Shown here: positions 10,088 to 17,345 of the stretch, piece by piece
Numbering within the stretch: the stretch's first letter is position 1
Layout of the letters: every line of letters begins with the position of its first letter
From: Zoogloea sp.
GTDB lineage: Bacteria > Pseudomonadota > Gammaproteobacteria > Burkholderiales > Rhodocyclaceae
NCBI GenBank assembly: GCA_023150095.1
Contig: JAKLLO010000011.1
Location: 1-51,674, forward strand
Direction: 5' to 3'
DNA: 51,674 nucleotides
Made by a program: the position numbers and the translations under genes
Notes under the pieces: model-generated
Told to the model about the DNA's origin: nothing
Database searches by the model: none
What the model saw: only the letters and a program-made list of their open reading frames with translations

Positions 10088-11056
10088 ATGTCGGAACTTC
10101 TCAAGAACATTGACGCACGTACCAGGCTGGCGGGCACCAACAAGCTGGAAATCCTGCTGTTCACCCTTGGCCTGGACCCTCGCACCGGACGGCGTGAGAC
10201 CTTCGGGATCAATGTCTTCAAGGTACGGGAGGTCATGCGCACGCCGCCCATCACCGCGGCGCCGGAGATGCCGTCGTCGGTCGAGGGGATGGTGAGCCTG
10301 CGCGGCGTGCTGGTGCCGGTGGTGGACCTGGCCAAATATGCCGGGATGGGCTCCGATACCCCCCGCGACATCATGATCGTCACCGAATACAACGGGCACA
10401 CCCAGGGCTTCCTGGTGGAGGCGGTGGATACCATCCTGCGCCTCGACTGGTCGCAGATGCGCGTGCCGCCCGACATGCTCACCGCCAACCTGGGCGGGCT
10501 GGTCACCGCGGTGACCGAGCTCCCCGGCCCCAAGCTGGTGATGCTGCTGGACGTGGAGAAGGTGCTCTCCGAAACCACCCGCTACGACGACGAGTTCCTG
10601 TTCAAGGGGATCGAGCCGATCGTGGCGGACGAGCCGATCACGGTCTATTTTGCAGATGACTCGTCGGTGGCCCGCAAGCAGATCGAGCGGACGCTCGACG
10701 CCCTCGGCGTGCGCTATGTCGGCTCGGTCAATGGCCGCCAGGCCTGGGACGAGCTCGAGAAGCTGGCGATCTACGCCTCCACCAGCGGCCGCAAGATCAA
10801 GGACATGCTGGCCCTGATCCTCACCGACGTGGAGATGCCGGAAATGGATGGCTACATCCTGACCAAGCGGATCAAGACCGATCCGCGCTTCGAAGGCGTG
10901 CCGGTCATCATGCACTCGTCCCTGTCCGGGATGTCGAACCAGCAGCTCGGCCGTTCGGTCGGGGTGGATGAATACGTGGCCAAGTTCGAGCCGCAGCGGC
11001 TGGCCGAAGTCCTGCGCCGTCTGATCACGCAGCACAATGCGGCGAAGGCCGTGTGA
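10088..11056 (+). CDS. cheV: Chemotaxis coupling protein CheV (first copy)
   Basis: CheV couples receptors to CheA through a CheW-like domain and modulates signalling through a receiver. Residues ~10-160 form the CheW-like domain (TNKLEILLFTLG, FGINVFKVREVMRTPPIT, VSLRGVLVPVVDLAKY). The receiver (~185-315) has FADDSSVARKQIE and phosphoacceptor D247 in TDVEMPEMDGY. The ATG at 10088 is 8 bases after GGAG; a GTG one codon earlier is also possible. A second CheV gene follows after 16 bases. The DPRTGRRE insertion in the first CheW strand is absent from the second copy. Confidence 0.94.
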   Translation: MSELLKNIDARTRLAGTNKLEILLFTLGLDPRTGRRETFGINVFKVREVMRTPPITAAPEMPSSVEGMVSLRGVLVPVVDLAKYAGMGSDTPRDIMIVTEYNGHTQGFLVEAVDTILRLDWSQMRVPPDMLTANLGGLVTAVTELPGPKLVMLLDVEKVLSETTRYDDEFLFKGIEPIVADEPITVYFADDSSVARKQIERTLDALGVRYVGSVNGRQAWDELEKLAIYASTSGRKIKDMLALILTDVEMPEMDGYILTKRIKTDPRFEGVPVIMHSSLSGMSNQQLGRSVGVDEYVAKFEPQRLAEVLRRLITQHNAAKAV

Positions 11057-11072
11057 GCGAAAGAGGAGCGAG

Positions 11073-12026
11073 ATGAACATGGATCGTGTCGATCGCGGGT
11101 TGCTGGAGTCGGTGGACGCCAGGACCAAGCTGGCGGGTTCGAACCGCATGGAAATCCTGCTGTTCTCGCTGGGAACTCAGGAAATTTTCGGGATCAACGT
11201 CTTCAAGGTCCGGGAAGTGTCCCGCACCCCCTTCATCACCAAGGCCCCCAACATGCCGGCCGGTGTCGAAGGGCTGATTTCGCTGCGTGGCAACGTGATT
11301 CCGGTGCTGGCGCTGGCCAAGGTGATGGGCATCGCCGACCCGGGCGAACCCCTGGGCGGCTCGATGATGGTCACCGAATACAGCAAGCGCACCCTGGGCT
11401 TCCTGGTGCACGAGGTGGACCGGATCATCCGCGTCGAGTGGGACAAGGTCCGCGCGCCGGACAACGTCACCTCCAGCGGGCATCACTACATCACGGCCAT
11501 CACCGAGCTGCAGGACGGCAAGCTGGTGTCCATCCTCGATGTGGAAACGATTCTGGCGAGCACCTTCGGCGAAGCCGTGGTCGGCCAGATCCATCCCCTC
11601 GAAGGCGGTCACGACGCCAACGTGTTCTTCGTGGATGACTCCGCCGTCGCCCGCAAGAAGATCGCCGAAACCCTCGACAAGCTCGGCGTGCGCCACAAGC
11701 ACGCCCTCAACGGGCTGGAAGCCTGGACCCGCCTCGAAGGCATGGCCAGCCACGCCCAGCAGCGCGGCGCCGATCTGCGCGACGAGGTGAACCTCATTCT
11801 GGTGGATGCCGAGATGCCCGAGATGGACGGCTACGTGCTCACCCGCAACATCAAATCGGATGCCCGCTTCGAAGGCATTCCGGTTGTCATGCACTCGTCC
11901 CTGTCGTCCGAAGCCAACCGGGCGATGGGCAAGAGTGTCGGTGTCGATTCCTACGTCGCCAAGTTCGACGCCGACGTCCTGGCTGAAACCCTGCGCCCCC
12001 TGCTGATGCGTTCCTGCCGGGACTGA
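11073..12026 (+). CDS. cheV: Chemotaxis coupling protein CheV (second copy)
   Basis: 317 residues, tandem paralogue of the preceding gene. The CheW-like domain starts at SNRMEILLFSLGTQEIFGIN and includes ISLRGNVIPVLALAKVMG. The receiver contains FVDDSAVARKKI and phosphoacceptor D245 in VDAEMPEMDGY. The start at 11073 follows AAGAGGAG. The two copies share their core motifs but differ clearly in the linker and receiver, so the duplication is not recent. No classical cheW is present in the window, so these may carry part of the coupling role. Confidence 0.94.
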   Translation: MNMDRVDRGLLESVDARTKLAGSNRMEILLFSLGTQEIFGINVFKVREVSRTPFITKAPNMPAGVEGLISLRGNVIPVLALAKVMGIADPGEPLGGSMMVTEYSKRTLGFLVHEVDRIIRVEWDKVRAPDNVTSSGHHYITAITELQDGKLVSILDVETILASTFGEAVVGQIHPLEGGHDANVFFVDDSAVARKKIAETLDKLGVRHKHALNGLEAWTRLEGMASHAQQRGADLRDEVNLILVDAEMPEMDGYVLTRNIKSDARFEGIPVVMHSSLSSEANRAMGKSVGVDSYVAKFDADVLAETLRPLLMRSCRD

Positions 12027-12041
12027 ACGGAGATCAACAAC

Positions 12042-12440
12042 ATGTCGGACCCCAAGATGAAATTTCTCGTCGTCGATGACTTTTCCACCATGCGGCGCAT
12101 CGTCCGCAACCTGCTCAAGGAGCTCGGTTTCACCAATGTGGACGAGGCCGAGGACGGGCAGATTGCGCTGCAGAAGCTCAACTCGCTGCCCTTCGACTTC
12201 GTGGTGACCGACTGGAACATGCCCAACATGGACGGTCTCACCCTGTTGCAGAACATCCGTGCGACGCCGTCCCTGAAGCACCTGCCGGTGCTGATGATCA
12301 CCGCTGAAGCGAAGAAGGAAAACATCATCGCGGCGGCTCAGGCCGGTGCCAGCGGGTACATCGTCAAGCCCTTCACGGCGGCAACCCTTTCCGAAAAGCT
12401 CGAGAAGATCTTCGAGAAGATGGGCAAGAAGGCAGCCTGA
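12042..12440 (+). CDS. cheY: Chemotaxis response regulator CheY
   Basis: 132-residue stand-alone receiver that binds the flagellar switch when phosphorylated by CheA. All key residues fall at canonical CheY numbers: D12/D13 in [10 protein letters not shown]57 in [11 protein letters not shown]87 in [11 protein letters not shown]106 and K109 in SGYIVKPF. It lies between the second cheV (15-base gap) and cheZ (27-base gap). Confidence 0.97.
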   Translation: MSDPKMKFLVVDDFSTMRRIVRNLLKELGFTNVDEAEDGQIALQKLNSLPFDFVVTDWNMPNMDGLTLLQNIRATPSLKHLPVLMITAEAKKENIIAAAQAGASGYIVKPFTAATLSEKLEKIFEKMGKKAA

Positions 12441-12467
12441 CGACCCTCGACAGCACGGAGTTCCACC

Positions 12468-13325
12468 ATGGCAAAACGTCTCAAATTCGACGAATCCGGT
12501 GACAGCGACGATCTGCAGGCGCTGTTCGACAGCATCTCCGGATCCCCTGCCGCCGCGAGCGCCCAGCCGCGTCTCGAAGTGGTCGCCAGTACCGCCGCCA
12601 GCGCCAGTGTCGCCGGTGGCGACGATGACGATCTGCAGGCGCTGTTCGATTCCGTGGCGGATGAATACACCGCCGAACACGATCACGACGACCCTGCCGC
12701 CGGCGATGCCCGTCCCCACAGCTGCGACAACGTATTCAACCGGATCGGCGTGATGACCCGTCAGCTCCACGATACCTTGCGCGAACTGGGCTACGACCGC
12801 AGCCTGCAGGAAGCCGCCCACGCCATCCCCGATGCCCGCCAGCGCCTGGCCTACATCGCCGAGATGACCGAGCAGGCGGCCAGCAAGGTGCTCAACGCCA
12901 CCGACATCGCCAAGCCGATCCAGGACAAGGTCCAGGCCGACGCCGAGACCCTGCGCGCCCGCTGGGATCGCCTCTACGCCCGCCAGATGAGCGCCGACGA
13001 GTTCCGCGCGCTGGCCGGCGAGACCCGCGACTTCCTCGGCAGCGTGGTCAGCGGCACCCGCGAGACCAACGCCCAGCTGATGGAAATCATGATGGCCCAG
13101 GATTTCCAGGATCTTACCGGCCAGGTCATCAAGAAGGTCGTCGATCTCGCCCAGGGCCTGGAGCAGCAGCTGCTTCAGGTGCTGATCGAGGCGATGCCCG
13201 CGGATCGCAAGGCCGAAGCGCCGGAAGGCCTGATGAATGGCCCGGTGATCAACGCCGTGGGCCGCGACGATGTGGTGTCGAACCAGGAGCAGGTCGACGA
13301 TCTGCTCGAAAGTCTCGGTTTCTGA
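12468..13325 (+). CDS. cheZ: CheY-P phosphatase CheZ with duplicated N-terminal motif
   Basis: Dephosphorylates CheY-P. The long four-helix-bundle region carries the catalytic motif AQDFQDLTGQVIKK; D215 and Q219 correspond to the known catalytic Asp and Gln. The C-terminus ends in EQVDDLLESLGF, the CheY-docking peptide. At 285 residues it is some 70 longer than the enterobacterial form because of an acidic, low-complexity N-terminus. That extension contains DDLQALFDS twice, at residues 14-22 and 54-62. The two copies are encoded by an exact 23-base direct repeat (12507-12529, 12627-12649). The repeats resemble the C-terminal docking peptide in acidic/hydrophobic pattern, but their role is unknown. 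Confidence 0.95.
   Translation: MAKRLKFDESGDSDDLQALFDSISGSPAAASAQPRLEVVASTAASASVAGGDDDDLQALFDSVADEYTAEHDHDDPAAGDARPHSCDNVFNRIGVMTRQLHDTLRELGYDRSLQEAAHAIPDARQRLAYIAEMTEQAASKVLNATDIAKPIQDKVQADAETLRARWDRLYARQMSADEFRALAGETRDFLGSVVSGTRETNAQLMEIMMAQDFQDLTGQVIKKVVDLAQGLEQQLLQVLIEAMPADRKAEAPEGLMNGPVINAVGRDDVVSNQEQVDDLLESLGF
12507..12649 (+). repeat. Exact 23-base direct repeat within cheZ
   Basis: The same 23 bases occur at 12507-12529 and 12627-12649, in frame, 120 bases apart. Each encodes most of the acidic motif DDLQALFDS. Exact nucleotide identity at a 120-base (40-codon) offset suggests a duplication or recent conversion inside the disordered N-terminus. Confidence 0.85.
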
Positions 13326-13362
13326 GCCGGCGAGCGCGGGCCAGACCGCAAGGAGCAAAGCA

Positions 13363-15345
13363 ATGAGCGATTTTTCCGGGATGGAAGACCTTCTGCAGGA
13401 TTTCCTCGTGGAAGCGGGGGATCTCCTGTCCGGCGTGGATAACAAGCTGGTGGATCTCGAACGCGCGCCCGACGACAAGGGCCTGCTGAACGACATCTTC
13501 CGGGGCTTCCACACCATCAAGGGCGGTGCCGGTTTCCTGAATGCGGCCGAGCTGGTCACCCTGTGCCACCTCACCGAAAACCTCTTCGACCTGCTGCGCA
13601 ACGGCGAACTCGTCGTGACGCCCGAGATCATGGACGTGATCCTGTCGTCCACCGGCTCGGTGCGCGACATGTTCGGCTACCTGGAGCGCGGCGTGCAGCC
13701 GCCGGCCGCCGATCCGCACCTGATCGACGACCTGCGCCGCGCCATTGCCGGTGAGCTGAGCCACCCTTCGTCGTCCGCCCCGGCTCCTGCACCGGCTCCC
13801 GTCCAGGCGCCCGCCCCGGTGGCGAGCGTCGCTGCTGCGCCGGCCCCGGCGCCGGCCGCGGTGGTCGATGGCATCGACTGGAACGAACTGCTCGAAGCGG
13901 TGACCGGCGCGCCGGCAGCAGCCCCCGCGCCCGCTGCGGTGCCTGTCCTGCAGGCGGTTGCCGCGCCTGCGCCGGAGCCCGTGGTCATGCACCAGAGCGA
14001 CGCCGAACTGGCCAGCAAGACGCCGGAGGAAGTCATCAAGGCCGCCGTCGGCCGCCGCGCCTCCGACCGCCCCGGCGCCAGTGGCCCGGTGGGTCGCCGT
14101 GACACCGAGAAGACCCGCGACAACTCGATCCGCGTCGATACCGCCCGCCTCGACCAGGTGCTCAACCTGTCCGGCGAGATCGGTCTCACCAAGAACCGCC
14201 TCAACGCCCTGCGCAGCGACATCCTCAACGGCCGCAGCGACACCGAGACCCTGCACGCCCTCGATCTGGCGGTCAGCCAGCTCGACCTGCTGGTGTCCGA
14301 CCTGCAGAACGCGGTGATGAAGACCCGCATGCAGCCCATCGGCCGGCTGTTCCAGAAATACCCGCGCATCGCCCGCGACCTGGCCCGCAACCTGGGCAAG
14401 GACGTGGAGCTGGTGCTCTCCGGCGAAGACACCGAGATCGACAAGACGATGATCGAGGATCTGTCCGACCCGATCATCCACCTCATCCGCAACGCGGTGG
14501 ACCACGGCGTCGAGGAAACCCAGGAGCGCCTCGCCAACGGCAAGCCCGAGAAATCCATCGTCCGCCTCGAAGCCCGCCAGGAAGGCGACCACATCGTGAT
14601 CCTGGTGGCCGACGACGGCCGCGGGATGAACGCCGAGAAGCTGCGCGCCAAGGCAGTCGAGAAGGGCCTCATCACCGATGAGGAAGCCAACACCATGGAC
14701 GAGCGCCAGAGCTACAACCTGGTGTTCCTCCCGGGCTTCTCGATGGCCAGCCAGGTGTCGGACGTCTCCGGCCGTGGCGTGGGCATGGACGTGGTGCGCA
14801 CCAACATCCAGAAGCTCAACGGCTCCATCGACATCCGCTCGAGCATGGGCAAGGGCACCACCTTCATCATCAGCCTGCCGCTCACCCTGGCGATCCTGCC
14901 GGTGCTGCTGGTGCGCCTGGGCGACCAGCCCTTCGCCGTGCCCCTGTCGATGGTCCGCGAGATCCTCCCGATCGAGCCGTCCGAAGTGCAGGAAGTCGGC
15001 GGCCGCGCCACCATGGTCGTGCGCGGCGAAGTCCTGCCGATCATGCCGCTCTCGACCCTGCTGGGCTGGGATCAGGTGCAGACGCCCGAATACGGCGTGC
15101 TCATGCAGAGCGCCGAGCAGAGCTTCATCCTCGCCATCGACAGCTTCGCCGGCCGCGAGGACGCGGTGATCAAGTCCCTCGACGACTTCCGCCCGAAGGG
15201 TGTTGCCGGGGTCACCACCCTGTCCAACGGCCAGATCGTGCTGATCCTCGACATGAAGGAACTCCTCGGTGCGATGGGCGACACCCGCGGCGTTTCGCGC
15301 CGGGTGCTCCTCGCCCACCTCGAACTTCGCGCCCTCGCGGCCTGA
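13363..15345 (+). CDS. cheA: Chemotaxis histidine kinase CheA
   Basis: 660 residues; the start at 13363 follows AAGGAG. The P1 Hpt domain has the phosphohistidine H50 in RGFHTIKGGAGFL. A ~150-residue Ala/Pro-rich linker follows in which no P2 CheY-binding domain is recognisable; it contains one short island, GIDWNELLEAVTG. P3 dimerisation begins near SIRVDTARLDQVLNLSGE. The P4 kinase has its N-box in HLIRNAVDHGVEE, G1 in VADDGRGMN and G2 in SGRGVGMDVV. P5 is a CheW-like domain ending with LILDMKELLGAMG. It is the last gene of the cheVVYZA run; no T-rich terminator is visible after it. Confidence 0.96.
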   Translation: MSDFSGMEDLLQDFLVEAGDLLSGVDNKLVDLERAPDDKGLLNDIFRGFHTIKGGAGFLNAAELVTLCHLTENLFDLLRNGELVVTPEIMDVILSSTGSVRDMFGYLERGVQPPAADPHLIDDLRRAIAGELSHPSSSAPAPAPAPVQAPAPVASVAAAPAPAPAAVVDGIDWNELLEAVTGAPAAAPAPAAVPVLQAVAAPAPEPVVMHQSDAELASKTPEEVIKAAVGRRASDRPGASGPVGRRDTEKTRDNSIRVDTARLDQVLNLSGEIGLTKNRLNALRSDILNGRSDTETLHALDLAVSQLDLLVSDLQNAVMKTRMQPIGRLFQKYPRIARDLARNLGKDVELVLSGEDTEIDKTMIEDLSDPIIHLIRNAVDHGVEETQERLANGKPEKSIVRLEARQEGDHIVILVADDGRGMNAEKLRAKAVEKGLITDEEANTMDERQSYNLVFLPGFSMASQVSDVSGRGVGMDVVRTNIQKLNGSIDIRSSMGKGTTFIISLPLTLAILPVLLVRLGDQPFAVPLSMVREILPIEPSEVQEVGGRATMVVRGEVLPIMPLSTLLGWDQVQTPEYGVLMQSAEQSFILAIDSFAGREDAVIKSLDDFRPKGVAGVTTLSNGQIVLILDMKELLGAMGDTRGVSRRVLLAHLELRALAA

Positions 15346-15424
15346 AACCGCAGCGAGAACCACACCACGGAGACACATACCGCGCGCTGAGACATCCTCC
15401 ACAGCGCAACACTCTGCAACAAGA

Positions 15425-15439
15425 TGGCGTGACTTTCGC
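15425..15439 (+). promoter_or_regulatory. Candidate sigma-54 promoter upstream of the DUF3135-flhB unit
   Basis: TGGCGTGACTTTCGC keeps the invariant GG-N10-GC spacing and TGGC of the -24 element. The -12 element is TCGC rather than TTGC/CTGC. It lies 97 bases before the DUF3135 start in the 190-base gap after cheA. A TTGCCG motif, repeated near the flg RpoN promoters, lies downstream at 15493-15498. It is weaker than the three flg promoters. Confidence 0.4.
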
Positions 15440-15535
15440 CGCTCGACCCAGGGCAGGGCTCGGTTAGGATGATTCCTGACCGCCCCTGCCCGTTGCCGTT
15501 CCGGCCACGGCGTCGGATGGGCCGGGAGAGCGCAG

Positions 15536-15841
15536 ATGGGTGACTTCGACTTCGATTACTGGAAAAACCTCGCCGAGCAGGACCCGCCCGGGTTCTTCCG
15601 GGCCCGCGAGCAGCTCCTGCGTCAGTGCATCGCCCTGCATCCCCAGCAGGCCCAGCAACTCACCGAGTTCCAGGCCCACATCGACGCCACCCGGCTGCTT
15701 GCCGGGAGCCCCATGCAGGCCAGCCGCGCGCTGTTCGGCCTGCTCGAAGACCAGCTGATGCTGCTCAGCGCAAGGCTGGGCGAACTGCACCGGGAAACCA
15801 GCGGCCTGCGCAGCCTGCTCGCCAGCGGGCAGACCGCCTGA
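15536..15841 (+). CDS. DUF3135 family protein
   Basis: 101 residues, soluble and helical, opening with DFDYWKNLAEQDPPGFFRAR and continuing with an LHPQQAQQLTEFQAHID..R...GSPMQASRALF pattern. This matches the small DUF3135 family as I recall it; its function is unknown. GGGAGA precedes the ATG. It lies between cheA and flhB in the same direction, so a flagellar or chemotaxis link is possible. The second half (heptad-like leucines) could form a coiled coil. Confidence 0.75.
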   Translation: MGDFDFDYWKNLAEQDPPGFFRAREQLLRQCIALHPQQAQQLTEFQAHIDATRLLAGSPMQASRALFGLLEDQLMLLSARLGELHRETSGLRSLLASGQTA

Positions 15842-15847
15842 GCGGCC

Positions 15848-15933
15848 AAGGGGGAGTGGGTAAGAGGAAGTAGGAAGTGGGGAGTGGGAAGTGGGTGCAG
15901 CCCCATTTCCCCATTCCCCCTCACCATTTCCCA
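15848..15933 (+). repeat. Purine-rich tract facing a pyrimidine-rich tract (imperfect inverted repeat)
   Basis: From 15848 to 15895 the plus strand is almost all purine with GTGGG/GGAAGT units. After a 5-base spacer it becomes pyrimidine-rich to about 15933 (CCCCATTT, CCATTCCCC). Read as RNA the two halves can pair with several G-U wobbles and small bulges. The G-runs (GGGGG, GGG, GGGG, GGG, GGG) could also form a quadruplex. It lies just after the DUF3135 gene and ~105 bases before flhB. Confidence 0.6.
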
Positions 15934-16038
15934 CGCGCCACACTCTCGAATAGCCGCGCCAATCCCCATCTGTTCGCCGCCTTGCCCGCCACCGTTCACC
16001 GGTATCGTTGCACCATCTGAACGACCGTCGAGCGGGCC

Positions 16039-17187
16039 GTGGCTGAAGACAGCGACCTCGAAAAAACAGAATCAGCATCAGCGCGAAGACTGGAGCAGGC
16101 CCGCGAGGAAGGGCAGGTTCCCCATTCCCGCGAGCTGGCCACCTTCATCTCGTTGATGGTCGGTGTGGTCGCCCTGTACGTGCTTGGCCGCTGGGGCGGG
16201 CACCGGATGATGGAGCTCGTGCGCAGCGGGCTCAACTTCGAACGCCAGAAAGCCTTCGAGCCGGAGGGCATGCAGCAGGTGCTCGCCCAGCTCGCCACCG
16301 ACGGGCTCCTCACCATCGCGCCCCTGCTGCTGGCTTCGGTCGTCGCGGCGCTGGTCACCCCCTTTCTGATGGGGGGCTGGGTGTTCTCCACCAGCGTGCT
16401 CAAGTTCGACCTGACCCGCCTCGACCCCCTGCAGGGCCTGGGGCGGATGTTCTCCACCCACGGCCTGGCCGAGCTGGTGAAGGCCACCCTCAAGTCGGTG
16501 CTGGTGGCCAGCGTGGGGGTCTGGGTGGTGTGGCGGGAGCGTGACCACCTGTTCTCCTTGATGCTCCAGCCGCTCGCCACCAGCATGGACGACTTTGCCA
16601 GCCTGGTGCTGCTGTCGGCCCTGCTGATCGTGGCCAGCCTGGCGGTCATCGCCGCCATCGACGTGCCCTTCCAGCTGTGGGAATACCACCGCCGGCTGCG
16701 CATGACCAAGGACGAGCTACGCCAGGAAATGAAGGAGCAGGAAGGCGACCCGCAGATCAAGGCGCGCATCCGCGCAGCCCAGCGCGAGATGTCTCGCCGC
16801 CGCATGATGAGCAACGTGCCCACCGCCGACGTGGTGGTCACCAACCCGACCCACTACGCCGTGGCCCTCAAGTACGACCCCGAGCGCGCCGGCGCGCCCA
16901 TCGTCGTGGCCAAGGGCGCCGACATCGTGGCCGGCAAGATCCGCGAACTGGCCCGCGAGAACAACGTCCCCATCCTCGAAGCCCCGCCGCTCGCCCGCGC
17001 GCTGTTTGCCCACTGCGAGCTCGAAGAGCAGATCCCCGCCGCCCTCTACACGGTGGTCGCCGAGGTGATGGCCTGGGTGTTCCAGCTCAACCACTGGATC
17101 GCCGAAGGCGGCCTGCCACCCGACGTGCCCGGCGCCCTCGCGGTGCCCGAAGGCATGGACCCGGGGCCGGGCGAGCCGGCGCCCTGA
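16039..17187 (+). CDS. flhB: Flagellar type III export protein FlhB
   Basis: Export-gate subunit that switches substrate class from rod/hook to filament type after self-cleavage. The GTG start gives the family-typical opening MAEDSDLEKTESASARRLEQ. Four hydrophobic helices span residues ~30-210. A charged linker (LRMTKDELRQEMKEQEGDPQIK) leads to the cytoplasmic domain with the autocleavage motif NPTHYAVALKYD. The tail beyond ~355 is Pro-rich. No strong ribosome site precedes the GTG. Length, 382 residues, is normal. Confidence 0.96.
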   Translation: MAEDSDLEKTESASARRLEQAREEGQVPHSRELATFISLMVGVVALYVLGRWGGHRMMELVRSGLNFERQKAFEPEGMQQVLAQLATDGLLTIAPLLLASVVAALVTPFLMGGWVFSTSVLKFDLTRLDPLQGLGRMFSTHGLAELVKATLKSVLVASVGVWVVWRERDHLFSLMLQPLATSMDDFASLVLLSALLIVASLAVIAAIDVPFQLWEYHRRLRMTKDELRQEMKEQEGDPQIKARIRAAQREMSRRRMMSNVPTADVVVTNPTHYAVALKYDPERAGAPIVVAKGADIVAGKIRELARENNVPILEAPPLARALFAHCELEEQIPAALYTVVAEVMAWVFQLNHWIAEGGLPPDVPGALAVPEGMDPGPGEPAP

Positions 17188-17228
17188 GCGGCGCGGGGCA
17201 GGGCGCCGCCCCGGTCAATGCTCTCGAT

Positions 17229-17262
17229 GTGACACGGAAGCCACATGGGCCTTCCGCGTCAC
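17229..17262 (+). other. Long stem-loop between flhB and flhA
   Basis: Two 12-base arms (GTGACACGGAAG and CTTCCGCGTCAC) pair with one mismatch across a 10-base loop, about 40 bases after flhB. No T-tract follows. It may be a Rho-independent-like pause, an mRNA end stabiliser or a partial terminator between the two export genes. Confidence 0.5.
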
Positions 17263-17345
17263 AGTCAGTTCACCCCCGAATTGCCCCCGCTTTCCCCCTC
17301 ACTTCCGCCCTTTCCCGGGAGGCCGCTTGAGCGACCATCCGGAGC

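Noticed and set aside
11025-13670. 881-codon minus-strand open frame over cheV-cheY-cheZ
   Set aside because: Antisense shadow of conserved che genes with no domain motif of its own.
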